Shown: positions 33,205 to 45,069 of the stretch, in pieces
Layout of the letters: each line of letters begins with the position of its first letter
How positions within the stretch are numbered: the stretch's first letter is position 1
Source: Sabethes cyaneus
Lineage: Eukaryota > Arthropoda > Insecta > Diptera > Culicidae
Assembly (NCBI RefSeq): GCF_943734655.1
Contig: NC_071353.1
Span: forward strand, 156,316,179-156,380,178
Direction of reading: 5' to 3'
Length of the DNA: 64,000 bases
The notes under the pieces: model-generated
Databases searched by the model: none
What the model was told of the DNA's origin: nothing
What the model saw: only the letters and a program-made list of their open reading frames with translations
Made by a program: the position numbers and the translations under genes

Positions 33205-33705
33205 ATGCAGACCCTTACGACTTGCAAGGTACTGCGTGTGACGTTGTTCGTCCGAAAGCGTGTTAGTCCGCGTTTCTCAGCGCGGTTCTTCGGAGAAAGG
33301 CTCCGCGATGAATGGACAACACCAGATGATACAGTACCAGTTCTAGAGAACTTGGAGGAATTAAATGTCGGCCCCAACAGCGGGCAGCTTAATATCATTC
33401 GCTGGGCTCCAAATCTACGTAAACTTAGAGCATGGAACAAGTTGTACGATCTACCCGTGCTAATTCAGAAATTGCCACTGGAGAATATCGAAGATTTCTT
33501 CGGGATTTTGAGTTCCTTAGTGTACAAAAATAACTGGAGAGCCACGAATTGCAAACAGTTGATTGGTAGAATCAAGAAATGCATTCGCAAAGTTGACATG
33601 ACGGCCGTACAACGTTCCTGTTCGGACATCAAGCGGAAGATTCGCCGAACAGCCGATTGCGGAACGTTTCCAAATGTACACTATTTTTTTTTCAACAATG
33701 GATAA
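33205..33705 (+). pseudogene. Chimeric fragment: F-box/LRR segment joined to a Tc1/mariner-like transposase C-terminus
   Basis: The 166-aa frame has no F-box. Residues ~47-93 (PVLENLEELNVG, IIRWAPNLRKLRAW, LPVLIQKLPLENI) match the LRR region of the gene at 3221-4600 (PILESLTEIVIG, VIRLAPNLRKLRAL, LPRIIQTLPLEHL). Residues ~94-153 (IEDFFGILSSLVYKNNWRA, then QLIGRIKKCIRKVD, RRTADCG) look like the C-terminal tail of IS630/Tc1/mariner-type transposases, though the family name is inference from memory of that pattern. The last residues (FPNVHYF) again match the F-box protein (FFPNVHYL), also at DNA level. A pyrimidine-AG (TTTTACTTTCAG) lies just before the frame. Most likely a transposon-broken paralogue or retained exon; expression is unknown. 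Confidence 0.6.
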
Positions 33706-34197
33706 TGTATCTTTAATTTCGGTAAATCAGATCTTCTTCCTGTATCTTTGTCTTCTTTGACAGCTTGAGAAAAAAAATCCAAAATTTTAGTTGTCGCCCG
33801 TTAGAGTACAATGACTAATTTTGCTTTTGCTTTTTTTTAATCAAATCAGAATCGACATGGAAATAGTTTTCCTATACCGAAAAAACATCGGTTTTATCCC
33901 AGCCGGTTCCAAAGTTATTGAACAATGAACCTTTGCACTTCGGGAAAAGTTGGGTAAAATGCCCTTCATTTCACCAAAACCGCTAGAAAAAAAACGCGTG
34001 TCGTAAACAAGGCCCACACCATTCAAAGAAACCCCTATAAAACTAGCTCTTTTTTTGTTATCAAAAGACTCAAAACATGGCCAGTGGCATTTAAAGATAT
34101 TGAGATATAGGACCTTTTTCGACCACTGTGCAATGGTTTCGTCTTTTTGTTCATTTGTGCCTTCTGTCTCCCGGTTGTGTGCTTGATCTATATATAT
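33706..34197. other. Unassigned DNA
   Basis: AT-rich; small frames only. Part of the segment (33840-34030) resembles 44540-44715 (CGGTTTTATCCCAGCCGGTT / CGGTTTGCTCCCAGCGGTTT, and a block before AAATGCCCTTCATT), so it is a dispersed repeat of unknown class. Confidence 0.4.
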
Positions 34198-34925
34198 GGG
34201 TCATTCCACGTCAAGTGACCGAGAAAAAGTACAAACTTGTAATCGACCTGCTCGGATTTCTACCAAATTCGGCCATATTGTTCATTTTGGGCCAAAAAAC
34301 ATAAATCCCAAGTTTGGTGCCGATTGGACATCCCCTCGATTTATAGGAGCCCCCCCTTTTATAAGAAAAAGCGTCATTTTCGTGCTAAGAAGTTTTATTT
34401 TGCTTATGATTTTACTTGAAAAATTTTGATTTGTTTATTTCAAAACGCTATATCTCGAGATCGGTTAAGAACACCTCGTGTTTATGAGTGATTCTTGTGT
34501 AAAAAATTCTGAGGAATACGATGGTGTTGAAATTTTTAAGATCAAATTGTACTCATTGAGAGAAAAATGCAAATTTAATTTTAAAATCGAAAATAAAAAT
34601 ACTTGGCAACACTGCCGGTAAAAATTAATATCTTTTTCGGATTCCTCAGATAATTTCCCTTGAAAATGTAGAAAAGAGTTTCTTTCTAAACCGATTACTT
34701 TCGGAGATATAAGTCAAAGAAAATAAGCGGATTTGACGAAAATGAGGCTTTTTCTTATAAAAGGGGGGGGGGGGGGGGGGCTCCCATAAATCGAGGGGAT
34801 GTCCAATCGGCACCAAACTTGGGATTTTTGTTTTTTGGCCCAAAATGAACAATCTGGCCGGATTTGGTATAGAAATCTGAGGAGGTCGATTACAAGTGAC
34901 TCGGACACTTGGCGAGGAATGACCC
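34198..34925. mobile_element. Foldback (long-TIR) element
   Basis: Ends GGGTCATTCC and GGAATGACCC, in a TATATA context on both sides. Similarity between the arms extends about 230 bp inward: the left arm has CCCAAGTTTGGTGCCGATTG, GACATCCCCTCGATTTATAG and GGAGCCCCCC, and the right arm carries the complement of each. The right arm contains an uninterrupted G18 tract where the left has a C6-7 tract. The middle (34430-34680) is unique AT-rich DNA. No coding capacity. The TATA-rich flanks suggest a TA target. Confidence 0.75.
34763..34780. repeat. G18 homopolymer
   Basis: Eighteen consecutive G residues. Exact length may be unreliable in assembly. Confidence 0.8.
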
Positions 34926-34934
34926 ATATATATA

Positions 34935-35871
34935 AAAGTGAGTGTGAGTATGTTTGTATGTATGTTCCACCATAACTGCAGAACGCCTTAATGATTATAA
35001 GGGAATCAGCACTGGGGGATTGATAAAAGGGACAGTGGGGAGGCCATAACTCCGAAATGCCTGGACGATTCTTCACCAAAATTGACATACATGTTCTTAG
35101 ACATAAGGAAATCAGCATTGCAGGGTCGGCAAGAAGAGGAGAGGGGGTGTGGGTTCATAGCAAGGGGGAGGCCATAACTCCGAAAAGCAAAATTGACAAA
35201 AGGGGGGATCCCTAACAAAGGAGGAGAGATCTAAATAAGTAAAAGGGGCTGCGTTTTTCTTGCATTTAAACCGATTGTAGCTGTGCAATTGGCTTCGAGA
35301 AAAGAGGGGGTTCCACCGAGAAGGAAAATATGGTGAATAAACTTTTGTTTCGTTTCCATTATAGCGATTTGCATTGAGCAAACCGATGCATAATTAGCTG
35401 CGTGACAGAAGGGGGAGCTGACTGGGAAGAAAGCGACATGTACGGGGACGAGAAACGTGAGTATGAATAGCCATAGCTCCGGAACTTCTGGACTGTTCTT
35501 CATCAAACGTAGTTTGTCAAACACATGTTTTTGGTATCAAAGAAACAGCACCGGGTGGTTGACAAGAGAGAGAGACGGTCTCTTACAAGGGGAGAGAAAG
35601 GTTCAAATGGGTAAAGGGGTGCGTTTCTCTTGCATTTGAAACGATAGCAATTATACAAATTGTTTTATTTCTGGAAAGGAGAATAGGGTGGCCATTAAAA
35701 AGGGGGAGGTTCAAGAATGTAAAAAAGACTTTGTCTCAATTTATAGGGATTACCGAGAAGAAGACAGATTTACAAGTGGTTGGCGAACAACGAGAGGGCA
35801 ACGTTACAAAAACAGATGTACAAGTGACTGACGGACAAAGGGGCCCCGAGTGAGAACGGGCATTCAGCTAG
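34935..35871 (+). mobile_element. Second Helitron-like family (V), 3'-complete copy
   Basis: Ends GGGCATTCAGCTAG followed by T. A bulged hairpin (GCCC-C-G / CGGGC with an AGTGAGAA loop) lies 10 nt before the end, the same layout as the main Helitron family, and both families share TCAGCTAG at the terminus. The left end starts ATAAAAGTGAGTGTGAGTAT directly against the foldback element, so its first bases cannot be separated from that element's TA-rich flank. It contains loose internal units with CATAACTCCGGAA and GACAAAAG words. The central part matches 12830-13242. No coding capacity. Confidence 0.5.
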
Positions 35872-35874
35872 TTC

Positions 35875-36130
35875 TTAATATATAATCCACATTCGATTTT
35901 TGAATTTTCTTCGAGATTTCTATTCAATCAATATCGGCTTCAGTAAGAATCAGTGTCCAACATCAGTTTCAATTTAAAATCGTCACGCGAAGATGAAGCA
36001 ATGTAGCTACAGTACGGACTGCAATGCACTTAACGATCGCGATTTTTTCACTTGCATTTTTCTGTCAAATATTTAGTAAGAGCATTTTCCAAATAGTAGG
36101 CCAGAATGCTCATTTATTTAAAGTGAGTAA
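35875..36130. other. Unassigned DNA
   Basis: No supported feature. Confidence 0.3.
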
Positions 36131-38886
36131 GGCCATTGCAAATCATTTTCAAAGTTTTTATCACACCCTCCTCCCCCCTTGGAAATTGACTTGAAAAATC
36201 GGGGGGCAAAAAAAATAATTTGCACGATATGAGTTAAATTTTTTTTATAAAATCAACTAGCTGACCCGACAAACTTCGTATTGCCACAAATTAACCTGTG
36301 TTGTACATAAATCATGAATCTCGGATGATCTTTGTCACAATCTCGAGTTTTGCAGGCCCCCCAGTGGGCGGCGCTTCCGACGGCGGGTCACCGGCAACAC
36401 TCGCGACCGTCTCGTCCTAAATGATCTAGTGTTACTATAGATAGTTTTTGTGGTCTTGTATTGACTAATGTTTTATGGAAGAGTCTCGAATTTCTCGAGT
36501 TCGATTAGTTTTAGAGTTTCGCAAAAATTTCTGTTTTATTTGTATGAGAGTCCATATCCCCCTACCGCAGGGGTGAGAGGTCTCTAACTATCGTAAAATA
36601 AATTCAAGACTCCAAAATCTCCCACATGCCAAATTTGGTTCCATTTGCTTGATTAGTTCTCAAGTTATAGGGAAATTTGAATTTCATTTGTATGGGAGCT
36701 CCCCTCTTGAAAAGGGAAGGGGTCGTAATTCACCATAGAAAAAATTTCTGCCGTCTAAAACTCCCACATGCCAAATTTGGTTCCATTTGATTGATTAGTT
36801 CTCGAGATAAGAGGAAATATGCATTTCATTTGTATGGAAGCCCACCCTTTAAAGGGGAGACGGGCCATAACTCGCTTTCTAAAGAAAAGAGGGGTCTCAA
36901 TTCACCATAGAAAAAAATCTTGCGTCCAAAACCATTTACATGTCAAATTTGGTTCCATTTTCTTGATTAGTTCTCGAGTTATGAGAAAATTTGTTTTTCA
37001 TTTGTATAGGAACCCCCCCCCCTCTTAAAGTGGGGAAATCCATAGAAAATATACCATAGAAAATATTCTTGCCCACATGATAAATTAGGTTCCATTTGCT
37101 TGATTAGTTCTTCAGTTATGAGGAAATTTGTATTTCGTTTGTATGAGAGCCCCCCCTCTTAAAAAGGTAAGGGGTCCTAATTCATCATAGAAAAAATGGT
37201 TGCCTCCAAAAACACCCACATGCCAAATATGGTTCCATTTGCTTGATTAGTTCTCGAGTTATGAGGAAATTTGAATTTCATTTGTATAGGAGCCCCCCTC
37301 CTAAAGTGGGTAGGGGTCCCAATTCATCATAGAAAAAAATTTTGGCTCCAAACACACCCACGTGCCAAATTTGGTTCCATTTGCTTGATTAGTTCTCGAG
37401 TTATGAGGAAATTTGTATTTCGTTTGTATAGGAGCCCCCCCTCTTAAAGTTGGGGGGGGATCCTAATTCACCATAGAAAATATTTTTGCCTCCAAAAACA
37501 CCCACGTGCCAAATTTGGTTCTATTTGCTTGATTAGTTCTCGAGTTATGAGGAAATTTGAATTTCATTTGTATAGGAGCCCCCCCTCCTAAAGTGGGTAG
37601 GGGTCCCAATTCATCATAGAAAAAAATTTTGGCTCCAAACACACCCACGTGCCAAATTTGGTTCCATTTGCTTGATTAGTTCTCGAGTTATGAGGAAATT
37701 TGTATTTCATTTGTATAGGAGCCCCCCTCCTAAAGTGAGGATGGGTCCCAGTTCATCATAGAAAAAATTTTTGTCTCCAAAAACACCCACGTGTCAATTT
37801 TGGTTCCATTTGCTTGATTAGTTCTCGAGTTATGAGGAAATTTGCATTTCATTTGTATAGGAGCCCCCCTTCCCAAAGTGGGGAGGGGTCCCAATTCATC
37901 ATAGAAAAAATGTTTGTCTCCAAAAACACTCACATGCCAAATTTTGTTCCATTTGCTTGATTAGTTCTCGAGTTATGAGGAAATTTGTATTTCATTTGTA
38001 TAGGAGCCCCCCCTCTTAAAGTGGAGAGGGGTCCTTATTTACCATAGAAAATATTCTTGCCCTCGAAAACTTTCACATGCCAAATTTGGTTCCATTTGCT
38101 TGATTAGTTCTTCAGTTATGAGGAAATTTGTATTTCATGTGTATAGGATCCCCCCCTTTTAAAACGGGGAGGGGTCCCAATTCATCATAGAAAAAATTTT
38201 TGTCTCCAAAAACACCCACATGCCAAATTTGGTTGCATTTGCTTAATTAGTTCTCGAGTTATGAGGAAAATTTTGTTTCTTTGGTACAGGAGCGCCCCCT
38301 CTTAAAGTGGGGAGGGGTCCTAATTTACTATAGAAAATATTCTTGCCCTCAAAAACCTTCACATGCCAAATTTGGTTCCATTTGCTTGATTAGTTCTCGA
38401 GTTATGAGAAAATTTGTATGGAAGCCCCCCCTTTTTTCCTGGCCCCAAGAAACCTCTACATGCATATTTTCATGCCGATTGGTTCAGTAGTTTTCGATTC
38501 TATAAGGAACATACGGACAGACAGACAGACAGAAATCCTTCTTTATAGGTATAGATTGTCTGTGGGCTCTACAGCCTGAAAAACTCGAAAAATGAGTGTA
38601 CGAGTTGAGTTAACGTGTTGAGTTAACAGTGGAATTTTCGAAACTCGGCCAAAAAATTTTTCTTTCATTTTTGTCTTTTTGTTCGTAGATTTTTGCATGA
38701 AAAATAACAACGTATTTATTAAAAGCAAGAATAGATTTGGTTTTCACGTTTAAACTTTAAATAAAAATGCCTACACTTCATATTTTTTGCTCAATTAAAA
38801 AATTCTCTTTGTTTTTTTTCGCCCCCCCCCCCTTTAGTGGCCCAACACCGGAGTGACAAAAACTTTTCTAAATATTTGTAATGGCG
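36131..38886 (+). mobile_element. PIF/Harbinger-like MITE (W), copy 1, split by a Helitron
   Basis: The left end GGCCATTGCAAAT is preceded by TAA; the right end TTTGTAATGGCG is followed by TAA. A TWA duplication with GGCC-starting ends fits PIF/Harbinger. Other copies are at 43376-43845 and 63113-63602. Helitron copy 4 (36257-38555) is inserted within it. Removing the Helitron leaves about 457 bp, the size of the other copies. The body has C- and G-tracts near each end and no coding capacity. Confidence 0.65.
36257..38555 (-). mobile_element. Non-autonomous Helitron-like element, copy 4
   Basis: On the + strand begins CTAGCTGACCCGACAAACTT after ATCAA and ends TTATAGGTATAGA before TTGTCTG. 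The uninterrupted MITE copy at 43.7 kb reads, in the same sense, ATCAATTGTCTGTGGG, so the insertion went exactly between A and T without loss or duplication. About thirteen ~143-bp units fill 36610-38430. The unit boundaries show two alternating subtypes. Confidence 0.85.
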
Positions 38887-41800
38887 TAATGAATCCTACA
38901 AATCTGATAAAAATGTTTGCTTTTGGAAACGTTCTTTAGCAATAGACAGTACGCAGTAGCGCACTTTTCCAACAGGATTTACTTTCAGGACATCAAATTG
39001 TTCTTGGTTCAAACAATTCAAGTATGGTTGGGTCTTTTGAGACGAGAAGACTTTGTCACCTTTTTCCGAAATTTAACCTAAAGTCTCTGGTCTCGAATGC
39101 CGTAAAATCTTAATCAACGTATTATAATTTTTTCTATTGCAAAACTAATTATAGGTTCAGGTGCCACATGGAACAGCCATTCTTCGACAGTTTTGAAGAC
39201 AAAACGAAGCGTTTAATTCATTACCTACCACTTGAAGGCATTTCACCGGCAACCTGCGGCTGAGAAAAACATCCTTGCCGGCAATCGGTATTCCCACAAA
39301 CACCCAGCGAACGTTCGGGTGGTGTAATTAGTAAAGGGTCACAGCATATGTATGCCCCCAAGGCACAGGCTCGTGTAGTGTAGTGTAGACATTGTTCAAC
39401 CAATTCGAAGCGAAAGATCACGCGGTTCATTGAGCTGTGCAAAGCATCAACGTGCGAAATATTGGCATATTCAAGCCATCATAGAGGCAAGGTGAGGCGA
39501 GGCGAACAGGCGGGCTTTGTCTCTTCGCGTTTTGTTTGTTTGGTTTTTTTCTCACACAATCACATTTCTCACTCGTTATGTTGGTTGGAACGTGTGATGT
39601 TCGAAGTAAGTACTGTGTAATTAAAAGGCCGGCAAACTAATTGAAAAATAACTATTGATACAGACAGGCACACATGCACAGTTCCTGCGGCCGGTGTTTT
39701 TTTTCCGAACCACGTTGAAAGTATGATTAGTTTTATAATTTTTTTATTCGCTGTGTTTCTGTGTGTTGTTCAGGGAAAACGAAGATGATCAAACCGGTTG
39801 TTGTTTGTAGGTGTGAGGCGTATTTGAATACTGGGTTTAAATACTACACGCGAATAGTAATTGCAGTTGAATTGAAACTAAATTATCACCAACATAGGAG
39901 AAAATGGGCAGGGCATGGATGCGAAGTTCTGATTTAATTGAAGCAAATAAATCGACAATTAGCGTCGTACGTTCCGGCTGATGTAGGACAACCCATAACG
40001 GACTTTCCGCGCTCATTGAGTGCAGTAACAACAGTCTGCTGATTGATTGATAATTGATGTTAGTTGTTTTGAAACTATTTGCTTACATTTGTAAATGTGT
40101 TACTTGAACACTTAAAGTAGTGAGCTCCATTCGTGTCTGGATTGAATTTTAACTCGTAAAAAGCAAGCCCAACACCAGCTAACCCAGTTTGAAATTCTCC
40201 AACAATATTCAGTACCAGGTCAAACCGTTTAAAAACCGATCAAACGAGTCGGTCATAGAATTGCCATCATCGAGCACAAAATAATAAACGTATTTCGTAT
40301 TACTAGTCACCGGCAGGCGACACAGTGACTGTGACGACAGCCATCGGCTGTCAGCCACTCGTAATTAATGTAAACAATACAGCACCGACCGTAGAGGGAG
40401 GGTTGCAAAACTGCAATACTCTTATCACAGGTTCCACAAATTCTCGCAGTTCTCGATGATAAATAAATAACAACGAAACTCTCCAGCAGCTCTGCTGGAG
40501 CTCACACTTGTACGCGCCGGCACTCACACATACAACTTCGTACGGTAACTACGAATTATTCAACATCGATTCGCAGCTGATGTGAACTGTAAAAAGTAAA
40601 CGTTGTCACGTTTTGTTTGATACACGCAAATAAGTGCTGGCGGTGCTGACTGCGGCGAAGGAGTTGTGGCTGAAAGTAGAACAGCAATCGAATGTATTAC
40701 TCGAAAAGTGGAAAATCTAATTGAATTAGCCCCGCGGGTGGATTAAATAATCCGAAGGTTGTAATGCTTAGTGTGAGCAATAACCTACTTCAATCCGAGG
40801 TTTTCCTCGTTAGCTAGCTTTTTTCAACAGTGTCCCATCCCATGTCCCGTCGACACCCACTACTCCCACGCACCCATTTTGGGTATTTATAAACCACTCC
40901 AGCTTCAACTCTCCAGGAGATCAGCATTACCGCACATCGTCTGGTCACTAGCAGCGCGTGGCGCGTGCTTCCCGCGAGGAGCGAGGAAATCTGAGCAGTA
41001 AATCATCTCTTATTCGCTCCTTGGTGTCGGTCGACCGGCCACAGCAAACCCGGGACGGGGACTGCAACGCACGGAAAAGTCAACAAAAATCTAAAACCAA
41101 AAACAATAACATTGAATCGCGCGGTTTCGTGCCTCTCGAATGCTTGTCTTTCTACCTATCCAGCTTCGTTTCCCCCGGCCGGCCAACCGGCCGTTGGATG
41201 CAATGTTTGCGAAAAAAAATCCCACTTGTATTTTGTATCTATTTTCTGAAATTGTTACGCAGAGAAACGAAAACATCGATCGACTTCTGCTGCTGCTGGT
41301 GCCTGCTTTTATTTCCTCTACCGTCGAGGATCCACATGACCCGTGTGGCCTGACCGGTCGGTCCGGTCGAGCCAGGCGGAAAAGTCAACAACAGGTGTTG
41401 CCATCTGTGCCATCACCAGAGCAGAGGAGTGCGAGTGCCTGTCTACCGGTCTGTGCCAGTCGGTGTTCGGCAGAAACTGAAACAAGCTGACGAAAAGTTT
41501 TCGAAATCGATATATTTAGTAATGGAAACAATCGCAGCATAACTACGGAACAAGGCGCTTTGAAGTGGCGGGTAGAAAACCGACGTCCACTGGGTATGAA
41601 ACGGTAAACAACGTCAATGGTGTGTATGGGAATTCATGTTGTTTAACGGAAAATTGGCTCAATGCTTGTTTGCGAAGAGCATCAGGAGTAAGCTCGACTG
41701 AGCTGAACATGACCTTCTGGTGCTGTACAGTGTTCAGCTGGGTATTGAAATTTTTCTACAAAGCTAATAATGGCGTCGAGAAAACTCTGTTAGAAAAAAA

Positions 41801-42945
41801 TCAATAATCTAAAAAATACTATTGATCAAGTTTTATCTTTTACTTAACAAATTAGTATCCAATAAACGAAGTATGAAAACGAAAACAAATTGTTTCAGGA
41901 ATTTGGGAAAAATAACAGGGAAAAATCTTTCAAATTTTTTTAAAAATTTCAAAAAAAGTCGGTAAACATATTTTCTAACTCACAAAAATTAACTTCGTAT
42001 TCTAATATTTAATGATGTACATTTCACGATAAGCAATTTTTTGTTCACGAGTAATGTTATCGAAGATATAGCGATACATCTCGCTGCTGAATGTGTTCAT
42101 TTACAACAAATCGCTGTATGCAAGCGAAACAGAATAGAATTTCTCATTGTTACTTGGGTCCTTTTGAAAAGTTACGTGATATTTCACCTTTCGGGATATA
42201 TTTTATAAACAAACCGAAAGTGCATCCATGGGAAACTCTCTCTCGTCTATTGTACATCAGTTTAATTTAGAAAATGCAGGAAATTCATTTCTATCGCAAT
42301 GCGGGAACGAAAGAGACCCTCTTGTAACATTTTAATCAGCAAAAGATAAGGAATTGACTAATAAAAACTACAAGGTATACAGCCCTAAGGGTTGAACGAA
42401 ACGGTAACGTACGACTATGTCAGATCATTAGATCAAAGACTAATGTAAACTGTATTTCTGGCATATGTATGTTTATAAGAATCTGTGAGTGCCATTGTTT
42501 AAGTGCATGTTTAACAGAGAAGAGCGAAATATTCAGATTCAATTTTTCATTGAATGCAATGGTGGCTTTGAAACGCCTACAACCTTTGAGTCACAGAGGT
42601 TTCTTTTAAAATCAATCATGTGCATCATAAAGGTTGAAATAGTAATGAATGACCAGCCAACAGCTTATTGTATTAAATATGATTATGCGTAGCTTCACAT
42701 GTTTCAATAATCTTACTTTAACTCGCTTGTGGCCTTTACAAGGGCCGTTGGTTACAAATAACCAATTAGAGCCAAAGCACGTTCATCGCAAATATGACGT
42801 GCCATTCGAAAGTCCTTTTCTTTTGACATGAATGGCAACAGGAACGTAAGTTAGCGACGTCGATTCACTGTCTTTTTCTCCGAGAAGGTTTTACTAGTTT
42901 ACTTTCACAGCTTACCGCTTGTTACATAGCAGAAAATATGGCTCA
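38887..42945. other. Fragment of X, then a largely single-copy island
   Basis: 38955-39045 resembles element X unit sequence (ACTTTCAGGACATCAAATTG). 39200-41500 is higher-GC and apparently single-copy; no coding domain recognised. It contains a promoter-like site at 40888-40926. 41560-42940 is AT-rich with nothing supported. Confidence 0.35.
40888..40926 (+). promoter_or_regulatory. Possible RNA polymerase II core promoter
   Basis: TATAAA at 40888-40893 and an arthropod-type initiator TCAGCATT starting at 40921, about 33 bp downstream. It sits at the edge of a GC-richer stretch that reads like a 5' UTR (no long clean ORF). If real, it starts a transcript to the right. No product is recognisable. 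Confidence 0.35.
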
Positions 42946-42946
42946 C

Positions 42947-43258
42947 ACGCAAAAATTTCTGTTTTATTTGTATGAGAGTCCTTATTCTCAACCATCATAA
43001 AATACATTCATGCCTCCAAAAACCCCCACATGCCAAATTTGGTTCCATTTGCTTGTTTAGTTATAAAGATATGAGGAAATTTGTATTTCATTTGTATGGG
43101 AGCCCCCCCCCTCCTAAAAGGGGAAGGGATCTCAGTATACAATAGAAAACAACCCTGCGTTCTGAAGCCCCCACATGGCAAATTTGGTTCCTTTTGCTTG
43201 AATAGTTCTCGAATTTTGAGGAAATTTGTGTTTCATTTCTATGGGTGCCCCCCTCCCT
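42947..43258 (-). mobile_element. Internal fragment of the Helitron-like family
   Basis: Two units of the ~143-bp array with the adjoining CAAAAATTTCTGTTTTATTT block, orientation as in copies 2-4. No TC or CTAG terminus is present, so it is a remnant. It ends about 110 bp before MITE W copy 2. Confidence 0.7.
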
Positions 43259-43375
43259 CTTCCACCCTCCTTAAAATTGCTCTCTTGTCCCTCCATAAAA
43301 TTACTCGTCATTTGATCTATCCAACGACACATAAATTGTTTAGTTTCGTTCAGTAGTTTAGTAGTTAGGACATTA

Positions 43376-43845
43376 CAAATAATTTAAAAAGCTTTTGTCC
43401 CTCCGGTGTTGGGCCACTGAAGGGGGGGGGGGCAAAAAAAACAAAGAGAATTTTTTAATCGAGCAAAAAAAAATATGGATTTCAGGCATTTTTATTTTAA
43501 GTTTAAACGTAAAAGCTTAATCTATTCTTGCTTTTAATATACACGTTGTTAATTTCCATGCAAAAATCTACGAAAAAAAGACAAAAACGAACGAAAATTT
43601 TTTTGGCCGATTTTCGGAAATTCCGCTGTTTGAATTTCCATTTCTATTTCATGCTAGAAGCGTTAACTCAACTCGTTTTCAAGCTTTTCAGGCTGTAGAG
43701 CCCACAGACAATTGATTTTATAAAAAAATTAACCCCATCCATTTATAAAAAAATTAACCACCATCCTACAAATTATTTTTTTGCCCCCCGATTTTTCACG
43801 CCAATTTCCAGGGGGGGGGGGGGGGTGACAAAAATTTATTAGCAT
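43376..43845 (-). mobile_element. PIF/Harbinger-like MITE (W), copy 2 (uninterrupted)
   Basis: Reverse orientation relative to 36131-38886. Contains GGCCACTGAAGG, a G11 tract, GGCTGTAGAGCCCACAGACA and a G15 tract. Its ATTGATTTTATAAAA block is the empty site for Helitron copy 4. The termini (GACATTACAAAT and ATTAGCATTTGAAAT) are degraded, and no clean TWA duplication is left. Confidence 0.65.
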
Positions 43846-44712
43846 TTGAAATCTTTCATTCAAACGTTACACTTCTATTTTCTTTTTCACAAAGTGCTAC
43901 CTAGTCCCAGTATAGTAAACAAAGACGTACTCCTACGCCAAACGTTGAAAATTTCTCAATGAGATAGAAAATGTTTTTACTACTTTTCTAAAGCACTGCC
44001 GCCCAATGGAAATTTTTTCCCACTTAGTCCTTGATCTTAATTTTTAAATCCCAAAATGATTAATTTTTTTAAATGTAAAAAAAAAATTTTTTTAGTCAGG
44101 ATTCAAGCGGTGTGGTACTTGCTCACGGTCACGACCCGCTTGCTTTCTAGCTGGTTTTGGCAAAAGAAGGTCATTTTACTTAAGTTTTCGCGATATGAAG
44201 AGTTGAAGATAGTCCATATTTCCGCAATCCGCGGGGATAAAATTTATCGCCTTAAATAAGATATTTTGACGAGGAATCTGATGGCAGGGCTTATGCTTAC
44301 GGCACATGAATGATTCTTGATGTTTTCAACAAATAGACGTCATTTTACCTTAATTTATCAATGTAAAAAGGTTCAAAATTTTTTTCACCAAAAGAAAGAT
44401 ATTTTTATATGCGTTTGTTCACAGCATACGTTTGTTTCTTGGAGTTTTGGTCAAATGAGTATCATGCTATCCCAATTTCCGCGATGCTTGGAAAAAAAAT
44501 TGTAGTAAAATTGCTATTTTTACTGTAATTAAATACCTTTACCCTGGCATTGAGATCCATGTAAAAATACGTTTCTTATGGTGATAGAACATCGGTTTGC
44601 TCCCAGCGGTTTCCAGAGCAATTGATAAATACTTCTCCGTCCGTACTCCAAGAAAAAAAAAACAGATTAAAATGCCCTTCATTCGATCAAAACTACTAGT
44701 AACAAAACGAGT
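43846..44712. other. Unassigned AT-rich DNA
   Basis: 44540-44715 is a dispersed repeat also seen at 33840-34030. Otherwise nothing supported. Confidence 0.35.
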
Positions 44713-45069
44713 GTCATGAGCAGGGCTTGAAAACGGGATCGCAAGTTGAATGTGACTGCGTGAATGCGTACGCTTTCCGCGTTCAACTTGCGCTTTTTGA
44801 ACGATCATTTGAATGTTTTTGGAATCCAGTCAATCTGCCACTAGCGCTGGCTGCTGCCGTCTTATAATTCATGCGGCCTCTCAAGAGTCTCAGCCAACAG
44901 TCGTTCTCCCGCTTTGCGTTTATATCGAAGAATCTAAACTGCAAACTGACTGGAAGCATAAACGTTACTCTGTTTGTTTCCAAATCGGCTGCTCACAGTA
45001 ATAGTTTATCATCCGGAGTCGGCCCGACGCAAGCAAAATGTTCGTTTGTATTGGACGGAGTTTTTGTTT

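Noticed and set aside
40958..41353. 131-aa ORF after the promoter-like site
   Set aside because: It starts at a non-ATG codon, is low in domain content, and shares its bases with another frame; it looks like UTR sequence.
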